NCBI GenBank assembly: GCA_964017065.1
Contig: OZ024788.1
Location: 2,703,809-2,767,808, forward strand
DNA length: 64,000 nt
Reading direction: 5' to 3'
Source: Haliclona indistincta
Lineage: Eukaryota > Porifera > Demospongiae > Haplosclerida > Chalinidae
The stretch's first letter is position 1. Every line of letters starts with the position of its first letter. Positions 32,378 through 46,000 of this stretch are shown here, piece by piece. The notes below the pieces were generated by a model, which did no database searches, was not told the origin of the DNA, and was given only the letters and a program-made list of their open reading frames with translations. A program made the position numbers and the translations under genes.

Positions 32378-34342
32378 GTATACATTGTTTATGCAAGTGC
32401 ATTTGTATTTATCTGCTCTGCCTGAGAGAGAGAGAGAGAGAACAAGAAAATCAGTGGTAGAGAGGTATATCATGCTTAGACCTGTATACCATGCTCAGTT
32501 GCTCATGGATGTTGCTTTCCTGTCAAGATATTTAACTCTCGGTGCATGCGCGAGGGTTACGGTACTTGCTTTGTCGTTCACTCATTCATTCTGTCCATCG
32601 AGCCACAGCAATCACTCTATGCATCGGTAGGGAACACGATAAACTCGACAATGGCTTGCAATGTGACTTGTGAATTTTGCTAAAGTGTTTTCGTTCTCGA
32701 GTATGGCTGGCTCACCTTGACGGCCATCTTGGACCTCTCTCTGACTACAAAAGCGTGCATAGTTGACTACCTAGGTACTTGTAGATTCCATCTAAACTGC
32801 AGGTCAGCTCTGAAGGTGTGTGGACATTTCAGTGTTCATGGTCACGCCCTTGTGACACACCTTGTAGTCAGCACTTTGCTGTCAATAACGACATCCTGTT
32901 ACCATTTCCGTATACTAATTCAACTTGTATCCGTATACTCCCCTTAGTTAATGTATTAGTTCTATTGGAAGATGAACTTCTAGCAGCCATCCTGGCCGAC
33001 GTGAACATAAAGTTATATTTGCCCACCCCAGAGAGCAAACTTCAGCTTATTAGCTGTTGACTGGCATAAAAAGAGTTGCAGAAAATGAGCGGGAAAACGT
33101 TCCAAAACGAGAGTGAACTTAGCGACCATCGCTCAATTGCAATTGTATTGGCGGGGTCAAAAAACATGGTTTTTTGCAAATTTTGAACGACTGTCGCTTG
33201 AAAAGCTTACAACTTTTTCTATTTGCCCACCCCAGGTTTGAAAGACTGGCTTTTTAGGTATCGAATGGTATGGTCGAAATTTAGACTGAGATATGGGAAA
33301 GCGTTCCCTTTTTGGGGTAAAGTTGGGTTACTTTCAAGTTCTTGCTCGTTGTACAAACAGTATCATCAGCTGCTTTCGTAAGTTTAAATTCGAATTTACC
33401 AATGTAAGCAATGGCTTTTAGTGTCTATGGCGTCTCTCTAGGAACTCATAAGCCCTTTATTGATGAAGAGATGGATTCTAGAAGTCACCGCGGGGCTCGC
33501 CGATGTCGCTGGCGACATGCTGCCGACTGGGTACTGCCGGCGTCTCTGTCAACATCGATTGTGCTATCGCAGCAGGACACTGGAGCGATGGAAAGCAGCG
33601 TCTTCTTGTGCCCAACTATGAACTAGTATAGACGGCATCATTACAAAGCGACACCAGCTACCAGGAGCTGCTAGCATACTTCTGTATACCACATAGCTAG
33701 CATTGAAGTCTTGCGAGCGATTCAGTGGAGCTTACAGAGAGCCTATAGTGTGTATAAACGGCAAGTTTATTGTTTACTAGTCTTGGATAAAGGAGTTGTG
33801 TTGGCTTGTGCTCCAGACAGAGCACCAAGCTGCTGATTCACTAGCTGGCTACATACATTGTTAACCACACCTCTCTTTCTTTGAGCAACGGTCTCAAAAC
33901 AAGTTTAAGCCCTTTGTCTGGACACAAGTAGCAAAGTAAGTCACCTTTGGTCATTGAGTAGCTATGTTGATTTTTCCTTTTTCTTAGAAATCTATTGCAA
34001 GGCTTCAAGACATGCATCCAGAGACGACTGTACGACTGAACTCTCTGAACAGTTGTTCTTGAAACTTGAATACATGCTAGTATTATTCTATCTATGCGGT
34101 GATTAGCTAAGTATGATTGGACAGTATCATAAACAGTACAATAAGATAGGACAATACAAACAGGCGACACTGAGATCTGTGAGGGGAAAACACCAGTCAT
34201 ACACACTGCTTATGAGAATCTTATTAAACATACTGTTTAATAGAAGGAGTGATGTTTCTATCCATTATCCAGAAGTTTACAATAGCCCTCCCCGGGACGA
34301 GCCAACAACTAACACTATAGTTCCTCCGGGCTGTGAAAAGAC
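32378..34342. other. Unassigned intergenic or intronic stretch
   Basis: About 2 kb with only short open frames, none recognisable. There is a GA-rich microsatellite near 32427. The phrase TTTGCCCACCCCAG occurs twice (near 33020 and 33220), hinting at repeat-derived sequence. It may hold the 3' end of the CARD gene. Confidence 0.5.
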
Positions 34343-34351
34343 ATCATAGTT

Positions 34352-35267
34352 AGCGATGCCAAACAGTTTTTCGAAGTTATGAATCACTACATTTAGTAGA
34401 TATCATTAGAAAGAGCTCGATCAGAGGAATCGAAAGATACCAAAAGTTTCTTCATCCGATGCCGCTAAGCTGAGAAAAACGCCAGAGAAGACGCACCTTC
34501 GCGTAACAGGAAGTAAATTAATACATTTTTGTGGTAGTAATTTGAGATAGACGGCACCGCCCCTTCTGTCATGGATAACTTCGTTGTTCCTCGGCCGATT
34601 ACAGTGATCCAGATATTAATCAACTCCTCTCTGTGGGGCGCATGAGATTGTCTTACTTATAAGTCGCTTTATAATAGTTCTTCAGTGTTATTATTAAGTC
34701 TGAAGTAGAACTTACTATAACTACACAAGAATCAATGGAAAACCCACACCCCTTCCTTGGCTTAAAAAAATATTTCATCCATTGTTGTCACCCAAATAAA
34801 GGTAGCTGATTCCCAAAAAATTAGTTCGAATCTTGTGCAAAGCATGTAACATGATGAAATTTTAATTTTAATTTTTAATTCGTTGATAAAATACTCACTA
34901 AAAACTTTAACAACTTCGAACTAGTATTTTCTACAACTACTACCTATGACTACGTACAGAAAAAAATTACAGTGGAAATAAATTCGGACATCAGGTGTGG
35001 AAAGTTGATTGAAGTTCACAACCGTTTTGTGCCACATGCATTATTTAGTATAATCTATTCCTATTCTGCACAACTGCTTCAAAGTTTCTTAACAGTACTG
35101 TTCATTCTGCAGAAAGAATATAGACATAAGCGAGTAAATTGAGCCATAAAACGATAAGATACGACAAGCAGAAGTAGACTTATGAATGGATTAAGTAGAG
35201 CAATTTATTACGTTCCGTTACGCAAAATTAACCGTTAACGCGTTACGCCCACACCTTTGGCATCGCT
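34352..35267. mobile_element. 916-bp element with 12-bp TIRs and 9-bp TSD
   Basis: AGCGATGCCAAA at the left end and its complement at the right. ATCATAGTT is duplicated exactly at 34343-34351 and 35268-35276. The interior is AT-rich and non-coding. A 9-bp duplication is compatible with a Mutator-like or related MITE. Confidence 0.78.
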
Positions 35268-35678
35268 ATCATAGTTATCACACATCACTACTAGCAGCAT
35301 TGCTGCATATACATGAGTATCTGAAGCGTATACCTGTACCGTAGGCTAGCTTGTCGAGTGTGCTATAGTGTGTACTACAGTGCTAACCTTCATGGTACAC
35401 TTGGTGACCAGCCTCTCAGCATCATACCACCCGCTACAGTACCAAAACCAAGCTCTGCTGTATAGGCGTCGGAGCTGATGATGGTTCTTGGTATAGATGA
35501 GCTGCTCAGAACGCCTTATAATCTGTCAGCTGGCTCAGGAGAAGAGTAGTTCTGGTTAGCAGTAGTCCTCGTGCTCGCAGCCATTTCCTGTTGCTATGGA
35601 AACTCCGCGCTCGTCACTGCTTTATCGTGATACGCAGTGCAATTATTCGTATAACACACGTGAACTGAATTCCGCGTC

Positions 35679-38600
35679 ATGTCCTCCTTTTCTGGTAATG
35701 GCTGTTGCTGGCGATCTGGAGTTCAATGTAGACATAAATATCCACATTTGACTGCCTAGAATCTGTTAGGTTAGAATTTCGCTACAGGATAGCAGTGCGT
35801 GTCTAAAAAATTGTGTGTAAGCAAGTATTATATGGACACTACTGATCTCGCTCGTGTGCCGTGCTGAACATTATAGACGCGCCCAATTGAATTAGTGGTC
35901 GGTCAGGCTTCTGATTGCATAACTATTATACTGCATTGTGATTGCTGTACAGAAAGGTATAATAGCTGCAGTTTACTGTGTATGTGAAATTGTGGCAGTC
36001 CACCGAGGCCTTTGGTGCTTATAATTATTAATTATTATAGGTGGCATCGACTATTCAACAGTCAGTGATGAACTTTTGGGTAAGAATGTTTGTGCAACAT
36101 GTCACTATAAGCAGCTAGCTGATCATTGCTGTGATTTCAGATTCAGATGACACTCTAGATGTTCTTGAAGAACTTGGTCCTATCAGAAGGAGGGCTTCTA
36201 CTATAGGAACAGCTCTTGGTCTCTCATTGGACAGCTTTGATTCTGAGCCTACGCTAGAGAGTGTTGTTAGTACATGGCTGAAGCAAGACTACAACACTGT
36301 ACGTCATGGAGAACCAAACTATCGTCGGCTGGTCAAAGCTGTGGCTAGTACATCTGGTGGCCACAATCCTGCACTACCAAAGAAGATTGCTGCCAATCAT
36401 CCTGCAAGTAATTTAATTTATTATCCTATGTGTAACTCTGTTGAAAAATCCATTCATGTCTTGAAAACAAAGAAAATAATTCAAAAAGGCATATTACTGA
36501 TGATTCAGCTCCAGAACAAAGACGGCCGAAAGCTTCAGATGAAGGTAAGTGTTTTATGCGGTTGTAAGTATAATTATGGTTAGTGTTTTATTAGTCTCAG
36601 CATCACAATCAGCATTAGCTCTCACATGTGTTGTCCCTTGGCTCAGCATCATGCTGTTCATAGTATTTTAGGCCCTCAAACTTTTAAGGGTACTGGATAC
36701 TTATGCCCATGCACTAGCAAGCACTGAAACAGGAAAAGTCAGTGACGTAGCCAGGACTTACGGTTAGGTGGGGCACAGAGGTGGGCGCACAAAAATTTTG
36801 CAAGCCACGCCCATTTCCGGTCAAAATTTGTGTGTTTTGGAGCGTTCGAGTCACGTTGTTGAACAATCTGGTTCATAGTGGAGTCAGAGATACTGTCAAT
36901 CAGCCGATAAGATCAGTGTGCTACTGAAAAAGAAGTGGCTTGGCGTTAGTCTCACTATATAGTACTGTATGGATGGTACTGACAAAGAGGTTCCCAAACA
37001 TAGTGGCGCGCCTCTTTGACTTGGTGGGGCCTATGCCCACCTAGGCCCACCCGTAGATACGCCACTGGACATGACCAGGTAGACCAGGCACACTGTGGTA
37101 ATGCCATAAGACTGACTGACTGACTGACTGACTGACTGACTGACTGACTGACTGACTGACTGACTGACTGACTGACTGACTGACTGACTGACTGACTGAC
37201 TGACTGACTGACTGACTGACTGACTGACTGACTGACTGACTGACTGACTGACAAACAAACTACTGTTTGCCTCGTGGATTTGCCCACCGAGCCATAATTG
37301 TGTTCAAGATCTTGTGTTCATGACTAAGAATCAGTTTTAGTATAGCTAGCGGGCCTGATAGACCTCTATCTACATGTAGTGTTATTATCATTATGCCTCG
37401 TTGGGCAGGGCCACGAGGCATGCAGTACAGTAGTTCGTTTGTATGTGTGTGTGTCAATAGGTACATTGTAAGGGCACTTACGTTTATAGCCTTCAGATAA
37501 AAATAACTGAAATTCAAATAATTATGGCAGTTGCACTGAGAAGAAACAATTATTGAACTTTGAAAATGCATTGAACAGGCATGATATTCATGGCAATAAT
37601 ATTTCTATTAATGTAGATACTGCTGAGACAAACTTTGCTACTGTGAAGGAGCACATCAAGCAGCAAGGTAGTGTGGACGTACTCTCACTCAAGTCGTATC
37701 TTATCGGTCCTTCTCGTGTTGGTAAAACTACCACCTTACGTCGTCTCACAAGAAAGATCGATCATTTGTCACCCGATGAGATCGTTCCTAGCACAGGCAT
37801 CGAAGCTCCTTTGACAGTACAGCTGTACCACGACACAGAACAATCATCTGTACTCATATCGGAAGGGTGGCATAGTCAAGGGTTGAAGGAACAGTGTCGA
37901 GCAATATGTAGTCGTGTCCTCAACATTCCAATACCACCACCCTCCACTATTACCTCTAAATCTCAGAGTAGCTTGTCTTTTTCAAGAAAACCATTCTCTT
38001 CGTATGAGAGTAAGATCATGAATACTAAACCTAGCGATCAACTACCGTCACCCTCCATTCCGAAACCAACTCCTTTGACTGACCAACAAGACGACATCAG
38101 TGCACAAGATGAGATCACTTCAGCACTTACTTCATTAGTCAAAGAAGACGATTGGGGAACTATTCAGGAGTTCTTGAAAGAATTAAAATACTTCACTTTT
38201 ATCCACATACTTGACATCGGGGGACAACCAGAATTTCATGAGATTCTACCACTCCTACTGCACGGTCACGCACTAAACCTAATCTTTCTTAACATTTCGC
38301 AAGACCTGGACTCTCCCTACACAGTGATCTACAGGGATGTGGATAGTGGGTCCAGTTCCATACAGTATGAGTCTGAATTCACTGTTAGAGAGATCATCCA
38401 GCGTGCCCTTCACAGCATCTCATCACTTCAATCAAATACGAGCTATAGCAAGCCAGCAGCCATACTTGTTGGCACTCATCTTGACAAGTGTAGTGAGGAA
38501 GATGTGCTTGCTCTAGAACAATCCATTCAAGACACCTTTTCCAATTTTATCAAAGACAGTGTGCTGTGCCCAGTTAGTAAGCCAGGAGAGAAGAAGAGGT

Positions 38601-41600
38601 ACATACATCTATTAGACAACATCAGTAGTAACTCCAGCGACATAGAGGAATTGCGTGAACTGATTGAGACTATTGTTCACAATCGATTTGAGTCTGAGCC
38701 AGTCCCTACAGCTACTTTACTGCTGCATCTGATTCTTCGCATGAAATTCGACCCCACTCCAGGATGGTGCAGCTTGGAGGAATGTATAGAGATAGCAGAG
38801 CGTTGTGGCATCTCCAGAGAAGACCTCACCAAGGAGGGTGGTATCCTCCAGTATCTTCATGACAGGTTCGGTACTATTCTCCATTACCGTCTACCAAACC
38901 AGGAGATTGGTCAGTATGGTCTAAAGATTAGTCAGCGAGTCATTGTTAACACTAATCTCATCATGCGCCCACCAGTAGAGCTCTTTGTGACTGCATTTGG
39001 TGCTATAAAAAGTGAACAAGCAACAGCTGAGACAATGCGACGTACAGGAGAGATTCCTCATCGTCTGATGAAGAAGGTATGTTGTTCCAGAGACAGCCAG
39101 TCAGCTACCAATGAAATTCCTATTGACGAGATAGTAGAACTACTCAAGTCGCGATATATTCTCTATGAAAATGCCCAATTGAATAGTGAAAAGCATTTCT
39201 ATTTTCTACTCTGCCTTCTTTATCCTGATCACAATATCGATAAAGAATCTCAAGACCCCGGCCTCCTCAGTAGTCTCACCTATCCACCCATCCTGCTCAT
39301 ACCAGAGACAGGATATGTTCCTCTTGGACCGTTTCCAGCCACCGTAGTTAAACTGTCTCAAAGTGATCACTGGATGCTGGCTGAGAGCCCACGATTTCGA
39401 AACCGAATTCGCTTATACTTTCAACTCCCGAAACAGCAAACACTAGATGTTGAGTTACGTGCTCTCTCCACACACCTGGAGTTTCGTATTTGTCACGATG
39501 CCTCTTCAAAACCGATTAATCCTTGTTTGATCCCTGAATGTCGTTACAGGCTAAGAATGGTCTTTGATAAAGTTTTGTCATTCTTTCCTCACACGAACGG
39601 GATGAAATGGGACTTTGGGTTCTACTGTCCTCACGCTATACAATCAGGTCGATGCCCTCATCCTGCTCGTTGCAGTACAATGGATGAACCACAAGATGTG
39701 ATTTGTTCTCAACGAGATTGTAAAAACGGACCAGTTGATCTGGAGGATAAACACAAGTGCTGGTTTACTGTGAGTTACATGTTTACTTAGCACATTGATT
39801 CCATAGCTTGATTAATAACCAGGATTACATGGTTTATGTGTGTTCAATTTCTAATTGTTCACAGGAAATAACTCTTTGGCAACCAACAGATTCAACTGCA
39901 AACACGGAATCTGCTAGTTTAGAGGAAATTCCTCCTAAGAAAAAACCAAGAGACGGTACTGTGTTTATTTATCAATGACGACCTTTGAATAATTATTGTT
40001 GTTTTCAGCTGATTGTGAGGATGGATCTCTACCTACATACACAAGTAGGATGAAACGCAAGCATGAACAAGGTATTTACTGTACATTCTTCTACCTACGT
40101 TGTGTGTGAGCCTTCTCTTCACTGTAGCCTTTTACGATCCCTCCCTTAAAAAAAAGCATGTACAAGCTTATGAGGAAGAGCCACCCCTACCAAGGGACTT
40201 GCCCCTACCTATGAATGAACAAGGTATTTTGATTTTAAGCCAAATTTTCACCAACTTCCTAACATGCGGTGTGAGAATATCAAGTCTGTTCATTAATCCA
40301 TAGTCTCAGCCTGGTCTCAGTATGTTTACATTTGCAAGCCCATAAGCAAGGCTTTTGAGATAACAACCTATTAACCCTTTAACCCCTGATGTCGCCTTTT
40401 GGCGACATACATACTTCAGACACCATAACTTTATCAAAAAGTGTTAAAATATCCCAAAATTAAGCCAAATTGAAGAATACAAATAACCGCAAAAAATTGA
40501 CCGGTTTTCGGCGCGCCCCCTGCACTAAACGTTATGGTGACGGCATTTCTATGGCTTCAGTGCAAATTCCACAACATTTTAGGAAAAACAAAATGGCTGC
40601 CAAGAAAATTTGGACATTTTATGGCTTCAGGGTGCTCGCAAACACATTTTTGTGCATTCTCTATGATCTGGGCTACATTTTGCACTCACCAAAACCACTG
40701 CTATTTGTGTGCACTTTTCAGCAGCCAGCCCCAAAGTACTAACTTTGAGCAAAATTTGACGAGGTCGTTGCACTTTATCGGCTTCACTTTCGAAGTGGGA
40801 GGGGCATATTGACCGACTTGAGTGTGGGCAATTGCGGCTACTCACTGGGGTAAAAGGACGCAAATTTGAGACCAGTAGCACAAAAGACACACGAGATATT
40901 CACGAGAGAAGTGGTCAGCATTTACGAGGTTAAAATTTCAGCTGGATAATTTAGTAATTAAAGGGTTAACCACTGTTCATAGTTCAATGTGAAGCAGCTA
41001 GTTTTGCAAATCTTTACAGCAGAAAAGAGAGTGCATGATAGTTTATTTATGCATAAAATCAAGAGTATATAATCTTACCAAGAGTATCGAACGCCAATTG
41101 CCACTGTAGAAACACTCTCGGGAAAGTAACATGACCAGCACGTGAGATATTTTACGTATTGTGACGAAAGCGTGTTGCACAAATCCACGACTACGTCACA
41201 ACGAAGGTGTGTCCTGCAGGAAGCAAGCGCCCATGATGGAAAATACAGCTACTCAGGGCTCTTTATTGACAAGCTACCTGTAACAAGCAGGCGCGTTAGT
41301 CGCTGAACATCAACAATGTGATTTTTGTAGACGAACGCGCTCTGACGGACCGAGCTCGCTGCTGCTTTTATTCTTCGATTAAAAAGCATAACTAGCACGT
41401 GTTTCTGTTTTTCTCAGTATTTGTCGTGTCTACATCGCTATATTCTCGCCTGCAACAGTCCAATGATCATCCAAAAAGCTTGGCTAGCATCGTTGCTGAA
41501 CGTCGATGACGTCAATGGCTAGCCTGCAGTGTAGGCGTATACGTCATCAGATCACGTTTCTGTCACGTTACTTTCCCGAGAGTGTTTCTACAGTGGCAAT

Positions 41601-42955
41601 TGGCGTTCGATACTCTTGGTAAGATTATATACTCTTGATAAAATTAATGTAGTTCTCGTACACTAAAAAAGCCATTCACAAACGTTTCTCCCACAAACTC
41701 CCCTGCTGTATATATGAAGTTACTGCAAATTTAATACACATACATGTGTAGTTTGAGTGGTTTAGAAATTGTATTTAGTGGAATGAGAGAAGGTGAAGGC
41801 ATGTGTATGTATGCGATTTTGAAAAAATCTAATTAATATTCATGAGAATAATTTAGCCTATGGATAATTTAGCCATTTAGCCTCTTGGCTAAATAATATA
41901 TGGCCATCGAAACGCATAGCTAGCGCAATGCCTAGCCTGCGAGAGCTGGAGATCCATAGTGATAGGTAAGATAATTATTCTTTTGCGCCAAAAGTGAACA
42001 GGCAACTGCCTCCTTTGCTTCAACACTTATCACAAGAGGCAACTAACGACATGATTGTGACACATGGAATGGTATGTGACACATGGAGTAGTATGTTTTC
42101 AGCCAAGGTATAACAAGATCAGCTCTGAAAATCTGAACCTATGTATACATGTACCAAATTTACTATGCTCCTGATTCTAAAGTCTAAACTGTCTCTATCA
42201 GTTGTAGTATTAATTATTCCCTTCTTCCTCAGCATACTAAGTGCTGACTACAGGTGTATTTCACATTAATAACAGTTTCACTATTGTATTGTAGGTGCCC
42301 CGCCCACACTACTGAAGTTGAAAACAATGAAAGGGGCTGATGATAAACCTCTGAGGATTATTCAAACGATTGCTGCTCATGACTACACAACATTCGGTAT
42401 GTATCTCTTACAAGATGAGAATGGAGAAGAAGTTGAGCTTATTAAGAAGAACCACATCCAAGATGGTGCTGAAAGTGTCACTCAGGCTATCCTCAAGAAA
42501 TGGCTGACAAGTGATGCACCTACTCGTACATATCAACACTTGATAGAGTGTCTCAGACAATCTGAACTGGGTGCACTTGCTGAGCTCATTGAAAACACAA
42601 GGTGTACTACCAACATACATGTACATTGTCGTAATTAATAATGTATTGCATGCCAGACAACCACATTTTTTAAATTTCTTCTTTTCGAGCATGATACCGT
42701 ATACTCGTATAGCAGGAAATTTTCGTGGGAGAAAATTTTCGAGAATTTCGCGACTTACAGGTTATTCAAAATTTTCTCCCACAAAAATTTCCCGCTATAC
42801 AGTATTCATAGCACATGTAATGAGATTCACAGGGCTGTGATGATATTCACAACCATTCAGGTCTACTGTACTAAGACAACAATTATTTCTCAATCCTTCC
42901 CCTCTTTCTAATAGTTTGTGAGGATACAATATCTCCCAAGAAACACAGACAATAG
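35679..42955 (+). CDS. Death-Roc-COR-Death protein with NLS-like tail exons (gene 2)
   Basis: Exons 35679-35694 (MSSFS), 36041-36079, 36141-36407 (Death domain: STIGTALGLSLDSF, ESVVSTWLKQDYN), 36509-36544, 37617-39769 (Roc-COR), 39865-39955, 40009-40071, 40128-40223, 42295-42601 (second Death domain: IIQTIAAHDYTTFG, AILKKWLTSDAPT) and 42915-42955. The GTPase exon is close to gene 1 throughout: P-loop GPSRVGKTT, DIGGQPEF, THLDK, COR, Cys/His-rich end. The mini-exon at 39865 ends PPKKKPRD and the last exon ends SPKKHRQ, both NLS-like. The 42601 donor gives phase 2 while the last exon needs phase 1, so a linking exon or another donor is missing from this model. The 40223-42295 intron carries two MITEs. 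Probably a death-fold signalling switch (inference). Confidence 0.83.
36740..37067. mobile_element. Short repeat with CAGTGRCGTA termini
   Basis: Starts CAGTGACGTAGCCAGG and ends GTAGATACGCCACTG, imperfect inverse ends. CAGTGGCGTA-type ends are widespread on invertebrate DNA-transposon relics. Lies in the intron before the Roc-COR exon of gene 2. No target duplication found. Confidence 0.5.
37111..37252. repeat. (TGAC)n tetranucleotide array
   Basis: About 142 bp of pure TGAC units. The minus strand reads as an open (SVSQ)n frame, an artefact of the repeat. Confidence 0.95.
40375..40965. mobile_element. piggyBac-like MITE, copy 2
   Basis: TTAA at 40371-40374 and 40966-40969, inner ends CCCTTTAA and TTAAAGGG. 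Homologous to 22627-23061 in opposite orientation and longer. Inserted in a gene 2 intron; gene 1 has no counterpart at the matching position. Confidence 0.82.
41058..41639. mobile_element. 582-bp MITE with perfect 73-bp TIRs
   Basis: 41058-41130 and 41567-41639 are exact reverse complements over 73 bp. The target duplication is not obvious (A/T-rich flanks). Interior non-coding. In a gene 2 intron. Confidence 0.85.
42701..42805. mobile_element. About 105-bp foldback element
   Basis: Arms 42701-42739 and 42768-42805 pair with few mismatches (core GTGGGAGAAAATTTT). In the last intron of gene 2. Confidence 0.65.
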
Positions 42956-43067
42956 ACCAAATTTCAACACCTGGCACTTCTATCAAACTTCACTTCAATT
43001 TCAACATGTCACTATTATTTTTAAACTTCATTTTTCTGTTGATCTTTGCATCATAATGAGTACTAAG

Positions 43068-46000
43068 TCATTTTTTAATCTTTGCTCTTATCAGTAGTCT
43101 GTACTTATCTTTAATATCTACTGGTGTTCTGTGTGGATGGAAGGGATAGGCTGATAGTATGTGACGCCATCGATGACCTAGCTTCTGTACTCCCTCCACA
43201 ATATACTGCTACTCTACTCGTGTGTAGAGTACACGTTCCCGTGGCAACTGCATGATAAGCATGAGCAATGAATTATGTAGACCAGTAGTGTATCATTGTT
43301 TACACTATTGTACTAACATGTATTAGCTTCATCTATTGACTGACCTTGGTTGGATGAGTCACTGTTTTCATATCCTTCTTCCTTTCCTGTGTTCTCCTCT
43401 TCCTCTCAGTGTCTGTCTCATCTAACGGATAGTCAAATGGAGTCCGATCACGAGACGATGACTGAGTGTTTTTAATGTCACTGAGTGGCTGTCTCTTCTG
43501 TCTGGAGGTGCCGCAGTGAGTGGAGTGTGTTGGTACTGTCAGCTCATGGTCGCTGTGATCACTCGATGATGATTGTACAGAATAGTCTTGATCTAGTTGA
43601 TGATATCGCTCACGTTGTGGTCTCTGCATGTGATGGTATGCTTTCTGATGGTGCTTTACTGCTTCTTGTTGCTGTCGTCTCTTGTGTACTAGTAACGTCT
43701 GGTTGTGTAGTAGTTGCTTGGGTTGATGGTGTTGTTTGGTCATTGACTGGTTTTGTTTTGGTTCATGATGTGATTCATGTTGATGCAGTGTCTTGTGTTG
43801 TTGGGTCATTGTCTGGTGTGGTAGATACAGTGATGATCTCTGCTGCTGCTGTAGTAATGGCTGGTGTCTGTGAGATTGTGAGTGTAGTGGTGATGGTTGT
43901 ATTAGTGATAGTTCCTCCAGCTCTTCTTGACTTGATAGTACATGAACTATTGGGTTCTGTTCTTCTTGATTTAGTGATGGTTGTGGTGAGTGCTGTTCTT
44001 GTTGACTAGACAATGATTGCTCATCTTGGCAGCTTGATGATGATGGATTAGTGGATAGCTCATCTTGATCTTGTAGTGTCTGCTGCTCTTGTGCTAGTAC
44101 TTGTTGATCTTCTTGCTGTAGAGGTGGCTGCTGTTCTTGGTCACCGTGTAATGGGTGGAGTTGCTCTCGAGGTAGCTGGCTGAATGATGGCTGCCGGATA
44201 GCTTCAGGTGAGTGGGTTACAGTGATCAAAGGCATTCTCTTCCTCACGAACTCTGTCAGGTGACGGTGGTAGCGACAAGTGCCTGAGTCTCGGCTGAGAA
44301 GCTGCAGTGCATTTCTGCTGGTCACTGTCACATGAGCATTGAGAGCATCACAACCAAGGCACTTGAATGCTGTTCTGTGCTTGCTCATTTCTTCCACTTG
44401 TTGCCTCAGAATCAGATACTTCTCTTTCATTCTCTCGTTCTGTGTTCGTTCCTTTTGTAGCTGGCTCTGTAGCTGGCCATGTCTGCTCACTAACTCTTCA
44501 CGCTGCTTTGCTAGATTCTCTGTTTGTCTCTGTTCCTCTGTGAGTTGATCTTGTAACCGCTTCAACGTTTCTTGCTGCTTGTCTTTCTGCATCACTCCTC
44601 CAATTCTCTGTGCTTTACTCACCGCAATTTTACCAGTGCTTCTTTGATCAACCATTACTTCTCTTTCCTTATCAGATCCACTTTTCTCTCCACTGTTTTC
44701 ACCTCTTTTCAAGCCTACTTGAGGATATGTTTCTCCTTCTTGCATGATCTTTTCTGTTCTTTCTTGTGTACTGTTTGCTCTTTTGCTCAATCGAGGGGTG
44801 TGATCAGCAGTACAAGGAGAGGACGGTGATCGTTTTCTCTTCTCTTTGCCGACAAGAAACGCTGTCTTGAGATTCTGAAGTGGCACAATGTTACCAGCGT
44901 CCATTGTGCTAGTTAGCTCAAGCAGTGGATGCTCATCTGAGCGAGATTGCTGGGCATGGTCGCTACCTATCTCTTCTTTATTGAAGCAGTCTTTATGATC
45001 ATCAGTTGCTTGTCTGTTCAGTTCTTGTTCTTTGTCCACCACATTGGTATCCAGCCAGTACTTCACCTTATCTTCCACTGGTATACGTTTAGCATCCAAC
45101 CCTTTTAGTATATTCTCACAATCCAGTTCATCAGCTGCTTTCTCTACGGTAGCTTTCGTTGTCTTAGTTTGTGGGCGGCAGTATTCTATTGTTATTGGAG
45201 GTGTTTTGAATGGTTTCTTCATGATCGGAGTGAGACTACCAGATGAGCTGTCTGGAAGAGTCAGGTCTGTAGGAGGTGTGGCTGTGTGCACAATTTATTA
45301 GGAGTGAAATTTTACAGTGAAAAAAATTGGGCGTGACATACCTATTGGTTTGGTTCGCTCAGTACAGGTGTGTAATACATATGTGATAGCTTTAGTGAGC
45401 TCCTCATTCTGTAAAGCAAATACAAAATTTAATGTCAGTACAAGTTCACGAGACAGGTAGTGTGTCACTGACCTGAGAAACTGCCATAGCATTGATCAGT
45501 AGAGATACTCCATCATTGATCAACAACTGCTGCTGGTTGATACCTATAGTGAGACAGACACTTTGAATGTAGTGTGGACTATGAGACCACAGTACTCATG
45601 CAAGAAGTGCTGTGCACAGCTTACGGTTGTCATCAGTGAGGTTGCCGAGACAGAGTACCACATGTAGTAGCATGAAGTCTTGTCTAGTGAGTAGCTGTAC
45701 TAGAATCGGCACAAGATTGGTCAACTTGGAACTAATAGACTCTGTAAAATAACAATTGAGACCATTGTGATACTCATGACAAGTACACAGTTGTGTTCCC
45801 CTCATCACTTACCATTGCCATGTGTTGCTTCTGAGATAGTCTGTATCACATGAGATATGAAAGCAAGCAGGTCCTCTAACTTGTCTTCATAAAGCTGATC
45901 CATAGTGTCTGCTTGTTTCACTAAATCCTTCAGCAGGTTAGAGAGTGCTGTCACTCCACCAAACATCTGTAGACGATCCTGTGACTTCTCTGTGTGCGTG

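Noticed and set aside
33411..33626. 71-codon open frame
   Set aside because: No recognisable domain, splice context or copy elsewhere in the window.
36955..37287. (SVSQ)n repeat protein on the minus strand
   Set aside because: Pure (TGAC)n microsatellite; no flanking coding signal.
31207..42955. CARD gene and gene 2 as one long gene (phases would fit)
   Set aside because: Gene 2 has its own 16-nt start exon at 35679 matching that of gene 1.
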